Assembly (NCBI GenBank): GCA_035041965.1
Contig: JAPYMA010000179.1
Coordinates: 62,001 to 126,000 of the forward strand
Origin: Anisakis pegreffii
Taxonomy: Eukaryota; Nematoda; Chromadorea; Rhabditida; Anisakidae
DNA length: 64,000 nt
Reading direction: 5' to 3'
In this document: in pieces, positions 1 to 13,484 of the stretch
Layout: each line of letters opens with the position of its first letter
Position numbering within the stretch: position 1 is the first letter of the stretch
Notes under the pieces: generated by a model
The model's database searches: none
The model's input: only the letters and a program-made list of their open reading frames with translations
What the model was told of the DNA's origin: nothing
Translations under genes and position numbers: made by a program

Positions 1-815
1 AGAGAATCGGCTTTTTCGACAGCGCCAAATGATCCTAGTTACGGTGACATCGGGAAGAACAAGAAACAAAATTGTGCGGTGGTCTATTATTCAAGTTCGT
101 GACCGTTCATTAAAAAAACTGCAAATTCATGGTAAACTAGAGCGCAAATAACAAAAGTTCCACTCCTCCGATCAAATAACGATTAAAACCATTTTCGGAA
201 ATAGCTGGAAAATGGCAAGTAAATTGGCCATGTAGTTTCACAGTTGAAGAAAATCGTAACATCCAACTGAAAACTGAAAATATGGCTTGAAACTTCCAAA
301 TTCACGAACCGAAACCAGCCATAAGACATCATTAATGCAACCAACGTGTTTTAAATTTCATTGCAAGTTTGCTAATGTTCGCACAATCAGAGAAAAATTC
401 AATGGAGAAAAACTAATGAATCGATTGATTCTCTATGCGAAACAATGAGTTTCGTATGAGACAAAACGTCTGAAAAAATGGAGTCATAAAAGTGAATCAA
501 TCAGAAACAATGCAAATTGCAATTCGTTGAGCGTAGACTGTTGCATGGCATTCCAAAACGATTATGTAACAGAACGGACCATCAACAATCACCAAATTAA
601 TCAGTCAATCGCATAAGTCACATAAATCTCGTACAAAACTTGTTATAATAATTTAATGATGCATGCAAAAGCAAGCAAAACGAAAGAAAACAACTGCACA
701 ATCGGTGTTGACTCATTGAATTCCGTAGCATTTTGTGTAGTTGCATGAAAATGAAAGAAGAGTTTCATGGAAATTCGAGCGATTCGACTTGTGCGTCACT
801 GTGGTGTGGTGGTGC
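1..815. other. Upstream intergenic DNA, no gene seen
   Basis: AT-rich sequence without an open frame of coding character on either strand. It lies upstream of the TATA box of the DB-module gene and probably holds its distal promoter. No tRNA-like, SL-RNA-like or repeat structure was recognised. Confidence 0.5.
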
Positions 816-825
816 TATATAAAAA
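816..825 (+). promoter_or_regulatory. TATA box of the DB-module gene
   Basis: The string TATATAAAAA fits a TATA box. Transcription would start about 30 nt downstream, near 845-855. A strong 5' splice site (TAAG|GTAAGA, exon end 1154) follows about 300 nt later. This suggests a non-coding or mostly non-coding first exon from about 850 to 1154 that is spliced to the first coding exon at 1898. Confidence 0.45.
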
Positions 826-1927
826 TGAGCATTCAGTGGAAAACAATCCGGTTTTGAAATCGTAAACGTATAAATCAACAAACACCCACGATGAGATCAT
901 CTCATCGCGATCAGATCAGCTAACTTGATCAGTGTCAACGTCAAACAACCACAGACACAGCACCACCGCCACAATCCAACCCTCCCCGAGGCAATGTTCA
1001 TACATTTTCAACCGAATCGCATTCACTCTTTCTCGTTCACACATTTGTCACGTATATAACATCGTTTTTACCGCTGGAGTACTTTTCGAAACCTTTTATT
1101 CTTCCTTTGAACCGATTGTGCAGTTTTCTTTCGATCGATTTCACTAACTATAAGGTAAGAATTTATCATTTACTACCTTCATTAGGCACTATTAACTCAT
1201 AAAGGGGCTCGTCGCGAACAGCTCCGACTGTGTTTCTACGAATTTCAGTTTTCTTGTGCAACATTAATAGCACTATGTTTGGTGAATTTGTTGAATTCAT
1301 TGGAGTATCGTTGCACGGTTTTGGTTTGAAGATGATGTTAGGGTTATTTGCTGAGATATTTTGATGTTGCGATCGTGAGTATGGGCAATGGATAGTTGTT
1401 TCCTTAATGCGGAATTGTGCACAAATATGTTTGGGGAAATTGCAAACTTTCTGAGCCGATAAGTGGTCTGCGGAATCGAATACTCTTCACTTATAATTGT
1501 TATAGTCCATCCACGAGCATAATCTTCAAAAGATCGCAAAATCCTCAAGTCCCATTCAAGCAGCAGCAGTGAACAAGAGGAGTAGTCTGATCACGCGTCA
1601 GTATCATTGATACAAATACGATAATTCGAGTGTAATGTGAAGTTAAACTGGCAATTTGTGCTGATTTGATGGAACCGTTCATAGATTATGACGGAAGACG
1701 TCTTTATTTCTAATATCTCATCTTTGTGAGATAAATAAGATCGTTGTGAAATAAGAAAATAATGGCTATAACAACAACAACAACAGCGAAGATCCCATCC
1801 AGCTATATTCTACAACCTCATTGATTCATTCTGATTCACACGATTACTGTGATTTACATCTATATTTTCTGCACTAAAAGAAATTTGATATTTCCAGGTG
1901 ACTTTCTCAAATTTGCTATTCGAACAA

Positions 1928-4900
1928 ATGTATCATTTGAAAATTTTAACATTCCATCTGATCTGTCTGTTGATAGAATGCTCTGGCAACGATACATTTG
2001 ATCAGGCTCAGTTTGAGTGTGAACGCATGCCACAGTCTCTGTGTTGTACGTCAAGACTTCAGCAACAATGTGCATCCTACTGCGGTGGCATAGAATGTGC
2101 CGATGGGACGTTCATTAAGAAAGGTTTCATTTCGTAATTCTTTGAATGCTGTCAAACACCTTTGAAATAGTAAAATTATGGTTCCTCTCATAGTATTTCT
2201 TTGGTCAAATACTCTCAGTTTCAATACTTAGTTGCTATCAAAATAAATGTATCACTGTAATGACTGCATAATTGCAGTGCTCCAAGAACGACTGTCTCAA
2301 ATGAAGCCTGCAGGCCAACGAACAACAATTGCTGTGCCCACAGAACCTGAATCATCTTTCCCTTCGTTTATTTCACAAGGTCAGTCAGCCTGCCATTCAG
2401 ATATTTTTTGTCGAATGGAATCCATGTTATCCCCTGCAAACATTCCAATTCCATAAACGTTTTCAAATCGTACCAAACTGATACCAATCTCAGGACAGAA
2501 CCTCGCCCCTGAGACGTGTAAGATAACCGAATTCTAGAATCCACACTCGAGCTGCACCTATTGATCCCTTTCAATGAACGAATCTAGGCACTGTGAATCT
2601 CTGATTTCCGTAGGTAATTCCATACAGGTTTGCCATCTCATGCAGCCTGTTGCATTGCAGGAGCTGGTTTCGAATTCAGCATTGATCAGCGAGGCATTGA
2701 TTCACTGAATAGTAATCAACGTCCAATCATAACATATCGTAACGGGAAGAACGATGGTGAAACGTACCATAAAGAAACTAACAGCGGCGGGTCGAGTTCT
2801 AGTGGCATAATCGCAAAATCGAAAGGGCTTCCGCCGTCTGCAGAGAAAATATTCCCAGAATCGATGGAGGTTATGCAAGGATCGGACTCATCCGAAAACG
2901 CTAGACCAATAGCTCTGCTACCACCATCCTCACAACAAAACTCGTTTCTGACCACCTCACCACACACCGAGCATTCAAACGGTAATAATAAACGGTCATA
3001 TTGCTACTATCAATAATATGAGCTATCACTAAAAAGCAAAACGATTCCAACGATCGCAAAATTCACAAAATTTCTAGCAATAATAATCACATTAATGATT
3101 GTCCTAATATCAAATATAACAAAGAACAACGTTATATGCCGCTAATCCAATCATGAATATTTCCGTATGAGGAGAACTGCTCGCTGATTTTTCAGCAAGT
3201 TAAAATTTTGAAGATAATTTGCAAAGCTCGCTGATTCAAGCGTGTATTAATCCGATGAAATAGCAGTTGTTCATAGTGAAATAAATACTTTCAAACTGTC
3301 AACAATGTCTCAAAAAAGTTTTAAGTTCTATCGAGAAATTGCTACTGATTGGCCTATAACTGAATTCTCAAAGCGGAGACATAGCTCTCTGAATAGCCAT
3401 ATGCACTCGTACCTGGTGCACCACAGAACACCTGAAAGCGCCCAATCTAATCCTAATTCACTCGGTATTAACAGCACATCATACCTCAGTGGCTCACCTG
3501 AGCCAGATATGGTCAATTCAAGTGAAACCTCACAACGAGCTGCGCTCTCATTTCAACACAATCGATAGCAAATGGCTGAATATCGACTCATTGAAATTAA
3601 CACCAAACATGCGAACCTCGAATGCAAACCTCAATAAGAGTTCATCGCATCACAAAGGTTCCAACCCACTAAATTTTCCATCATCTTTCTCTAATTATTC
3701 TTTTCCTTCTTTTTCTCTAAGAAATTCCACACGAATCTGCTCTGCTTGTTGTAAGTGCGAAACTAATGCACAAAACAAGGAAAAATTCTGTAGAAAAGCG
3801 TAAAAACGCGACAAAAAACCGCTGTTTAGTGAAAATGTCAAAATTTGTTCACATCAGCTAAACGTTCTTCATTCACATCGAGCATGCATCAAACTAGATC
3901 AGCTGATTGCTTTCTGTAGTGTGTAGTGGCAGAGCGCGAATGCAGAGCGCGAATCGCTCGTCTATCGCAGAGCACTCGTTCTCTACAATCGTTATTGCCA
4001 GCCTATAAGCACCAAAATCTATCACAATGAAAATCACTAGATTATAGCACTCACTCGGATTGTATTAAGCGAAAGCGTTATTGTGCATCACAGTTGAAGT
4101 GCAAATAATATAACGCATTATGCAAGTGACATTACCCAATTACTAGTAATGTCTAATGTGATCTAATGATATTTTTAAAGGTATAACTCTGATTGAGAGT
4201 ATAACAATAACTCACCTGAGTATTCAAAATATAGCTATAATTTTCAAATGCCTTCAATCAGTTACCATTTTGCGCTACTTACAATAGGAGTGTAAGCATT
4301 GCTACATTATTCCCCTAGCCTAATCAGAATGCTTCTCGTTCATTGATATCAATGGTACAACTCCAAACACAAGTATTCCGTACGGGTAACATCTATAAGT
4401 CCATAAATCATCTAATGTTATTAAGATCACTGTTGTGTCAATGCTATAAAAATGGCTGGTAACACTTCAGTTTGTTGGCCAGTAATATTACCGCCTGATT
4501 ATATTACATTTACTATTACTACTTTACTGCTGAAAGTACATTTAATTTACCGCAAAAGTGCCACTCGTTATCATACCTCATGAACTTGTGACGGGATACT
4601 TCAAGAATGAAACGAAAACGGCAGTTCTTTTTAGTTCCTCGACCAGAAGTACCACCCCGAATACTACCAGTGTCACCGCAAATCTTCACTCATCCACCAA
4701 TTGCTACGACAGCTGCAAGCGTAATACAACGACTCATAACCCCTGAAATAGACACTGCAACGCCTCGACGTATGTTAGTCCAATTTGAAATCTAATTCAT
4801 TCGGAGATGCTGTCAGTTCAGGTAAATTGAGACTGCTTGATAAAAATGAAGCAAAATCGAGAGAAAATGATTACATCAGATCAATTCCTTAAAATAAGCA

Positions 4901-6214
4901 TCTCAAAGGTAAAAAACTGTCAGTATGAGACGTGACATGATCTTTTCACAGTGTATATAATTAGGATTATTCTTTCCAGACAAAACCTATATGAATTCAA
5001 ATGTTTAAAACAGTGTTATCTCAATGAAGATTGAAATCTACTGAATAAAGATACCGCAATTTCGACCCTCCACCTTTTCATAGTCTCGAGGAAATTCCAT
5101 GAAAAGATTCAAACGATCAATTTAACTTCAAATCAAAAACTTCAGTGTTTCATAATTATGCAGACAATTTAACAGCATGAATAACAACAGTGATCGCTTT
5201 TTACATTACAGCAGCACAATGCGGTACTGCACCTGATTTCATACCGTGCGTCTCAACGCCAGAAGCCAACGCTCGAATGCTACAGTGTTGTCAGGCAAAA
5301 CTACTCCCGATTGGTTGTCAAAACTTGTGCAAATACGATGTCACACAAGCTGAGGTTGAGCACCCCTTCTGAAACACTCAATCGATCTTTTTTTAACACT
5401 CCCACAATAGTCCCTCGTACAAGGAACCTCCATTGGAAGTGCTGCAGTCTGATTACAGAGTCGCATGAAAATCATGAGAGATATGACCGGAAAACAGTCA
5501 AAGAATCGCTCAACTAGAACTAGCCGGCGATACGACTGCAAAATTACCCAGGAGATGAATATGAGCCGATACAGATGGTAGGATGCCTCAAATATGAATC
5601 TTTTGCAGATAAAACAAGCATTGGATCAAGCACAATGTAGCATATTGCATGTTGCACCAATAGTTGAATGCGCTTCGGGTGGTCAAGACAATATCGATTG
5701 TTGTCGCTATAAACAAGTCGCTATCAAGAGGTGTTATTTTAAGGCTTTCTCAAAATATAACGTTGCTTCGATTGTTTCCTTATCGCAATCAATTTAATTT
5801 TCAAACGTCGCTTATTTGTCTCATCGACTAAAGATAAATTCTATGGATTATTTCAAAGAAATGCTCCTAAAATCAGACCATAAGTTGTCTAAAGAGCATT
5901 CGTTCCCATCAGAACTTGCAGGATATTCGAGAAACGACCTATAAAGTAACTAAACTTTGAATCGCCTAGGATGCAGCTAATAGTGAACAGCGAGCGATTA
6001 GTTCTTTTAGCTGAGATATTGAAATTTGCAGGAGTGGTGAGAAAAATCTAGTGAATGAACAACTTTGAAAGCATAAAAGTTTTTCAGTGGTGCACAATGT
6101 GAGGTGTTTTGTCAAGCTGGTAATGGTATTCGAGGGCTTGGCTTACAACATCTTGTCTGTAACAAAGTTTTGGATGATCTCATACAGTGTCATCATGCTG
6201 GGCTAAAACCTTAA
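1928..6214 (+). CDS. Secreted DB-module cysteine-rich protein (nematode-specific)
   Basis: Multi-exon gene. Exons read: 1898-2123 (ATG at 1928), 2278-2379, 2628-2981 (or 2995), probably a 29-nt mini-exon 3722-3750, 4635-4769, 5212-5354, 5609-5730 and 6088-6214 (TAA). The product starts with a signal-peptide-like stretch (MYHLKILTFHLICLLIECSG). Next comes a short Cys-rich block with CC and CxxxC spacing, then a low-complexity Ser/Pro linker, then a full C-terminal DB module spread over the last three exons. That module has paired CC residues (LQCCQ, DCC), the CQNLCKYD segment and a terminal C...C run. Exon phases agree from 4635 to the stop: 1/1, 0/0, 2/2. The function of DB-module proteins is largely unknown; extracellular localisation is inferred. 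The join between 2981 and 3722 is unresolved, because phase 1 leaves and phase 2 enters unless the weak donor at 2995 is used. A poly(A) signal follows at 6369. Confidence 0.75.
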
Positions 6215-6368
6215 TGGCTCGATGTAAAAAGAAAAAGATTTCTATTGAACGCGAATAGCGTTAAACGCTCTAAACTGATCATTTCTCATGTAACATATTA
6301 TTGTTCGATAGCACTGATGTGATGATATTATTGTTTTGTATACAGATGAATGCAATGAAAAACTTATC

Positions 6369-6374
6369 AATAAA
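6369..6374 (+). terminator. AATAAA poly(A) signal of the DB-module gene
   Basis: A consensus AATAAA lies about 155 nt past the TAA at 6212-6214 and in the right orientation. It is the first consensus signal I see downstream. Confidence 0.5.
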
Positions 6375-7139
6375 TATTTATGAATCTCTTCATGTTCATA
6401 AATCTCATGCGTAATTCATATGTTTATAAATCATTTCAAACAATCACAAGACATAAGATGTGAACATAAATTATGCAAGTGAAACATCAATCACATGCGT
6501 GCAAATAAGAGTCGAGAAAAGGACATACCAAAGTGTAGATTCAAACAAACTGGTAGGAATAAACGCTCTTAGAATGCACCATTAACAAATTCTTCGCCGG
6601 AAAAATAACATCGGAATTTAGAAGTTTCAGATGAAGTTTCCGATATAAGAAAACAACCGTCCAACATAATAAAATAACCCAACCCCACTATACAACGTGA
6701 CCACACAAAGCAGACGAATATCATCACAATCTCAAAAAAGAACGTAATAATCGATAATCACAACTGACAGTGACTAACGAACGATTATGACAGATCAAAA
6801 CTTTAATAAAGAACTTCTATGTTGAATCAAAGAGCTGTTATCAAATCAACATGAAACTGCAATTACTTGAACAATGACAGCAAGAAATAAGTGTCAGTAA
6901 AACATTCCTCTGTTTATTTATATCATATCACCACAACTCGAGCAAATACATCAAATTGACCAGAAAGTTTAAAGCGTTTGAAATGAAAATGTTTCTTGAT
7001 GAGGCTTCATTGCGAGTCTTCTTCTCTTTCTCTTGCCGATTCCCGATCAGATGTCCAAAAGGATTTCAGAAAACACGTCGTTGCTCACAATTATCTATTC
7101 AACAGCTCGTAAAATCAAATCATTCAGTCAGTCAATTAC
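6375..7139. other. Convergent intergenic region
   Basis: About 0.76 kb of AT-rich DNA between the 3' ends of the DB-module gene (plus) and the vezatin-like gene (minus). No coding frame or structured RNA was recognised. It should hold the 3' UTR of the vezatin-like gene. Confidence 0.4.
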
Positions 7140-10100
7140 TCAACGTTCATCACAACTATGACCGTTTCCTTCTCCTTCTGCTGCACCCAACGAATCTGTA
7201 TCGCTATCGCCAAACGTTTGCTGCGGCTCGACAGCTCGCCGACGCAAAGCCTCACCGAAACTCGCACCAAACGCTGAGCGCACTGTTTTTGAACTGTTCA
7301 AGTTACTATCCAGCTTGCATCGAGCCGATGACATTTGCCTGTCAGAGCTCGATGAATTTTCACCATCATCAAATTGCTGTTTATCTTCTTCATCCGAATC
7401 CACGCGATCATCACAAACCTCCTCGGCAATGCTCGAATCATCGTCTGTTTCGGATGAATCGAGATTTCTCGAGTACCAATCAGAATCAATCTCGTCTTCG
7501 TCAGCATTTCCGTCTGCTAGATGCGGATTTTTTCCATTCGTTTCACCGCCGCAAACCACCGCTTGTTTTTTGTAGAAACGTTTCAGAGCGATTCGCTCGC
7601 GTTTCTTCATCGTCCGTTTTCGATCCAACAGTGCGCATTGCAGCTCGTTCAAAACTGATTTTGTTGACGCCTTCACGTTCTCATCCACCTTAGAAAAAGA
7701 TTCTTGCAGAAACAACCTTTATCAAAACTTCCTCAAGATTACAACAAAAATCATTAGAATCAATAATTCATAAACGGAATCTGAAAAATAAATGAAAAAT
7801 TCGTGACAACGATCAACTTCACAGAGCTTTTCGCTCTTCCATCGAGAAGAGGTTCCTTCAGTGGAACGTCCACATTGCTCAGAGTCATATTCTCACATTG
7901 ACATTCACAATCAGCTAATTTCGCCAAGAATGAATTTCATGTAAAATAAACAAAACATCATAAATTAACACTGAATTTACCTCTTCAGTTTCGAATGCGG
8001 TACAATTTCGATGAGAATCATCCGCATACGGCATTGCTTCGAACATCTTAAAAAAAGTTATTACTTTCGACGGCTGTCCGCGACTACATGAATCCAAGTA
8101 AGAATATGATGTAAAACACGTATAATCTATATTTTCTTGATCTGTTATCAACAAAAGTCACTTCAAGAAAGGAATGTATCTACATGTTTCAGTATTGCAC
8201 TGTATTTGCGATACATCGCCTCAAAACATGCACTCTACACAGCACTGCCACGCAACTAAATGTTTCGTCCAACAACTGAATATCTGAAAGGCACACACTT
8301 GATCAACGGTAACAGATGAGGGCGCAGTTGCTTCCAATAGAGCCCGATTCCTCCCAATTTCTTGTATACCACCAGTCTGCCTCGATGGTGAATCCTCTCT
8401 TTGATTCGCTTCTATAGCATCACCTTTCCCTGCCTCAAATAATCAACTTTCAACATTATTATCAAATGTCACACTCTAATATGAAATCAGTCTTACTGGT
8501 AGAATTCAATGCTGAATGATAGTTTCACCAAAAGCGTCGTTTCTTCACCTAATGACACGTCTTCCTACCAAAGGATGAGACTATCCCCATAAAACGATCA
8601 CGGATCAAACTAAACGAGAAGGAACAATCATAAATTCACTTCAATTCCAATTTCACTTGTTGTGATACCTCTGATTCATTACTTAGGCATGAGTAAAATC
8701 AAGTACAACTGCGCAGATTTAATATATTGAAATGAAAACAGTGATCCAATGACCTCCACTTGACTGCTGTCTCCAATACACTTAGCATCTGTTAAATTGT
8801 TGATCACCTCCTTCAAAATTCTCACCACATCATCCACCGTGCGATCTTTAGCATTGCTCATCGCATCTTTTGAAGAGGACAATCTGAAAGGTAATGTGTG
8901 AGAAAAAAGGAGCAATTTTACATGCGATAAAAACTTTGAAAAGGAAAATTGGCTGAATACAGGAATGCAATGTTCAAAAAGTACAATACAACAGCTTCAA
9001 AAACAAAGATTTAATTAGGCTTTGCGTACATATCGTAAGCCACTCTTAATCGCACACAAGCTTTATCAATAGGTTCCAGCCTCGCCATCAATTGTCTATT
9101 TTGTTTTTCGGGACGATCTTCTTCATAATCCTTGACACAATCTATTGATGCCCTATCCATGATACGTTTAACCTTAAGCATCCTGAAATGCAACGAACGG
9201 CTCACTGTTAGAAGTTCCAACGATTCTCACATTCCAGCAACTCAAACAATTACCCTTACACGTCTCAGCATAAAAGACAACTGCCAAACTTATCAAAATC
9301 GTCAACGCACAGTCCAGCATCAAACATGAGAAACTCATTATACGAACAAACAAAACAAGCATCAGAGTTACTAAATGAAAAGCTCTATGCAAGCACAACT
9401 ATTGACCTTGACGAATGACGATTCATATTTCTCGCGTATCGATACAAATCAACCAACGAGGCGAACATCTTCCAAACACTCGAACAATCGAACATATTCA
9501 GCAGAAACAAACGAATGAATTCACTTCTTAACATGAAATAAAACTGCCACAATTCCTGAAATCTCCTCGTACATCCAACAATCTAGCATCTTATAAAAAT
9601 TTCACAACAGAATATAAGCTGTGATGCAAAAGCGATCTCTCATGCGATGATGAGAATATCGCATCGTATCCATGAAGGCACACTGAATATGAGTGATTCT
9701 TGCTGAAGACACAAAACTGAACATGAAATGAATTTCAGTACGAAATATCGAGCTTTGAATATCGTGAAGAGGACGGTATGGAAAAACAGACCAATTGAGA
9801 ATAATACCAATATTCCTACCTTGAGTGACGCCAAGTTAAGGAATTCCTCCCTACGTTTTCTAGTCGATACCAATGCGGCCATTTCTGGGGTCAACGAAGC
9901 CCATAACAAGTACTCTTTCTCATCGGCACTAAATCGCTTCATTAGAAGGTGGTGTCCTTTGAAGAAATTCCCAGTCAATCTATTATTTCATGATAGAAGA
10001 TCGAAAATGAACAGAAAGGAATTCAGAATTGCACCTGCATATTGCATCAGAAGCGTGTTGCTGCTTGCTAACGGCCTCTCGAAGTGTTTCAAGAAAATCT

Positions 10101-11354
10101 ACGCGAAATGTACGCAGACAGAATCGATGCTGCTTCATCAAATACTCCCTATGTGGTATCAATCTAGAAGCATATGATGTTCAACGGTCACTATGACAAT
10201 TCCGACTGATTCCACACAAGAACGACATAAACAATCAGAAACCCACCCAAAAATGTACATATCGACGAAATGTAACATCGATAAGATTTGCTGAACGCCT
10301 TCGTCAAAGCGATTCGCCGAATGTATGTAATAACTAATGAGACGTTCGATCAAAAACCACGCCGAGAAATGACTCGATGCAGAACATAGGGCCAATGATA
10401 AGCAGAGAGAAATCGCGCATTTCGATGAAGTGGATAGATTCAGAAATATTCCACACATCAATGCGTAACTCATCAAAGCCAACAGAATGCTACTGACGCA
10501 CATCTGAACAATATATCAACAATGAATTAAGATCATTTGATTTTGTGGTATAGTGAGGGAATGATGCAATGAACGCTAACAATAAGTGTTAATAGGAAGT
10601 TTAACCTGCGACAAAGCCTCACTGAAGGAGATTCTTTTGAATGGTATTTTGTACTCCAAAAGAGCATTCAGTAATTCAATGATATGCTGATACAACTGTA
10701 TCCCATTGAATTATATGGATAAAAGCGAATCAAAACAACAGATCAACCAATGCCACGCGGAAATTTAATGGCAATAACCGAAAACATCATATACCCATAA
10801 ATATACCCAAAAATTCAATTCATATAATCTCTTATAATCTCATATAATATGTGCCCTTAATTACAACTACAATCATCACTACTCCGTATGTGATATCACA
10901 AATTCTCATTCTCTGTATAGTTTTTGTACCATTCGCTTTCATGCGTCGCAGAAACCCAATAGGCAATCGCAAGAGTGAATCATGAGACATTCAACGAGAG
11001 CGTAATCTAAACCTTCCAAAATGTTGTATTCGGTTGACGATAAGCGAAAACAGATAGAGCCTCATTAACGATCGCGATGTCATCATCGTCCACCAGTCCA
11101 CTGTCGATGAATTTACTCGATACGCTCAAAACTGTTTGCTCGGACAGAATGCACGATGACAGCTTCTTGTCGGCAATCATCTGCATTCTTCGATTTTCAC
11201 GTGCCACCGTCTCTACGTCCACTTCATCATTCGTCTCATTCATCCTATTCCACTCACTGATTTCGTTCACAATTTCGGACACATTAAACCTAAATGAAAT
11301 GAGTTCATAGCTCTGAGCACAATCGGCTGCCGCTACATTCAGCTCCTCAGCCAT
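7140..11354 (-). CDS. VEZT: Vezatin-like transmembrane protein
   Basis: Eleven exons, high to low: 11354-11013, 10503-10247, 10163-10035, 9979-9820, 9398-9254, 9204-9030, 8883-8754, 8433-about 8299, 8046-7981, 7891-7823 and 7688-7140 (TGA). Phases match at the joins I could test. The product is about 718 aa; human vezatin is 779. It has an N-terminal acidic region, two adjacent hydrophobic segments near residues 115-167, further hydrophobic stretches near 300-345, a helical middle part, and a Ser/Asp/Glu-rich C-terminus. Similarity to vezatin (recalled, not searched) is clearest in three places: the order of the segments, a VLNELQ helix resembling VLQELK in human, and the ending, where PQQTFGDSDTD resembles vezatin's EQTFGGEEEE. 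Vezatin links cadherin-catenin junctions to myosin VIIa. An in-frame TGA lies just before the start ATG. The end of the eighth exon and the start of the tenth are the least certain points. Confidence 0.65.
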
Positions 11355-12677
11355 ATTTCAAGACCAATTTATCTCTTATATGAGTAACATCGTTTATAAT
11401 CCATGATTAGAATCCATATGCTACATTCCACGAGTTCAACTATCACGGGTTGCCGAGCGATATCACTATTATTTCAATCATTAGTATTACCATCCTATCG
11501 TAACGGCTCTCATTAAAACTTTTGAATTCAGCTTCATCAAGTTTGTGAAATGCTGTCATAATCGCAACCACAAACGAAAATATAATCGCTTGGAAAGTGC
11601 TAAGTCAACAGTACACAGATAAATGTCTAAGCTGGCGGCATTCCCGTACTGCAATCAAAAAAAAACTTCAAAAATGCACCGATCCGAAACAATCATATGG
11701 AAATCCGTCCATTTATTGAAATCAGCTCCGATTAAGGTCTCGAAAGCATTTCAAACGATTACATCTCTAAAGAATACGAGAAAACTCATTCAGTGTCATT
11801 CCGCTTATCCAAAACATACAAAATATAGATGAAATCTGCTGTGAACGTCGTACAGATAACCAAAAGTTCTACTTGATCAGACAGCAGCGATGACAGTGAA
11901 TGAGTTTATTCCAAGATCGCTCGTCACATGAATACCTTAATAAACACAATCACCAATAGACTAAACGATTCAAACAAGACTATACTCTTCAACTAACACA
12001 TAAGCTGGAAACTGACAAGATAAAAACGTGAAGTTCTAGTCATTGAATGAAATATTCTCAAAAACAAAAGAAATACAAAACATGGGCTTCACCTATACAC
12101 GTGATACAAGTGACAACAGCTAGTTCACTCAAAAAGTTCCTCAAGAGACATCATGCAATGTCTACCCATTTGCCGTATATGATGAGACCAAGAAGAAAAC
12201 AAACAGCGCCATTCTCACTCTGTAATTCAAAAGACCATAATAAAACAGGTGACAGTGTTCAGCGCGTAACAGATTCAATTATTATCACTTTCCATAATCT
12301 TCAACAAAACGATAATTAAATACACTTCATAACAACACATATTCAAACAACTGAAGTAACTCCATCCATCGAATACTTCTTCACATATCAATCAATCATC
12401 AATGCGCCAACAATGATGAATTTGTTTTGATGTCCTGAAATAAAACATCATAAAGATATGAACATTTAAATTGATCATTACATAAAATAATAAAAATCTC
12501 ATTCACTTCCGCAATAAGTTCAGAAAGTTTCAATTTATGTTACATTATCGTTAAACTGAACATAAATTCAGCAATATTATCACTTCAGATCAGTTTTAAA
12601 TCCGACATCCACAATAGTCATTTGTATATCACAAACGATTCGTCTGAATGCATGGACAGATGTGAAACCTTTGTGAG
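11355..12677. other. Intergenic region upstream of the vezatin-like gene
   Basis: About 1.3 kb, AT-rich. Short open frames occur on the plus strand (for example 11623-11832 and 12047-12319). They are Lys/Thr/Ser-rich in the way AT-rich noise is, and they lack splice or signal features. It probably contains the vezatin-like gene's promoter. Confidence 0.4.
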
Positions 12678-13443
12678 TCATACATTGTATCTGAGCGAGA
12701 CTGCTCCCTGGCCAGCACGCGATTTCTTCAAGCAACCTCGGCACCATTTATAACAACAACATATCGGCAAACAACAACATGCCAAACAGCAACAAAATGC
12801 CACCGAGAGAATACATATGAAGGTCAGTACCAATATCCTGTAAGCAACGCCATCACCCAAAATGAGGAATCTCCTTGTGAATGATTAATCAGAAAGCAAA
12901 TATTGAAGAATCACTATTCCCCACTCGGATGAATGAAATGAGCGATAAAGATGAGACTGCAAGCTGCGGATATGCATGCTCACAATCCAAGACATCTTAT
13001 CAGAAATATTCAAACCCCTCATTCCGGTCAACAGAACTAAGAAAACTCCAAGGTTTCATGAGGAAATTTCTTGAAATCGAAGACCTTGACGCATCCGTAA
13101 TTCAGATTTCATATCAAAGATGTGGCAAACTAGAATCCTGAATAAACGAAGTGGTCGTCCAAATAGCAATCAGATGAAACGAAACACTGACAAGCTAAGA
13201 TCAGGAGCACAAGCGACCATTGGCATCGGCGAGTCATTACAATGGTCGACTTCATAACATGAGAAACGACACAAGTCTTTGCAATCTTGCATTGTTTGAT
13301 AACATGTCACTGACACTCCAGACACTGATGTGCCTCCATATGGCTGTTGGACTTGGAGCTGCGCTGATTCGTCGCCATCTGACTCCGCTGCATTCGCTAC
13401 TCCAATCACTACTAAAACTACACTCAACTGTTGACGATTATTT
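12678..13443 (-). CDS. Small Cys-rich single-pass membrane protein (partial model)
   Basis: Two exon-like pieces lie on the minus strand. The upper piece, about 13443-13180, follows a CGTCAACAG 3' splice site. It reads as a signal-peptide core (SVVLVVIGVANA), a short acidic/Gln segment, and a Cys-rich ectodomain with six or more Cys (CYQTMQDCKDLCRFSCYE, then HCND). The lower piece, 12847-12678, follows a TTACAG site. It encodes a hydrophobic segment running into a strikingly Cys-rich juxtamembrane stretch (CCCLACCCLPICCCYKWC), a short basic tail and a stop. The layout of signal peptide, small Cys ectodomain, membrane span and palmitoylatable Cys cluster resembles Shisa-like or VOPP1/WBP1-like proteins, but I cannot assign a family. 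The starting ATG exon was not found, and the junction phase between the pieces is unresolved. Confidence 0.4.
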
Positions 13444-13484
13444 GGGAAAATAATTATGGAATCATACTTCTTATCAGTATGCAC

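Noticed and set aside
6956..7693. 245-codon plus-strand frame
   Set aside because: It is the antisense shadow of the acidic, Ser-rich last exon of the vezatin-like gene; the minus frame has the better composition and fits the gene model.
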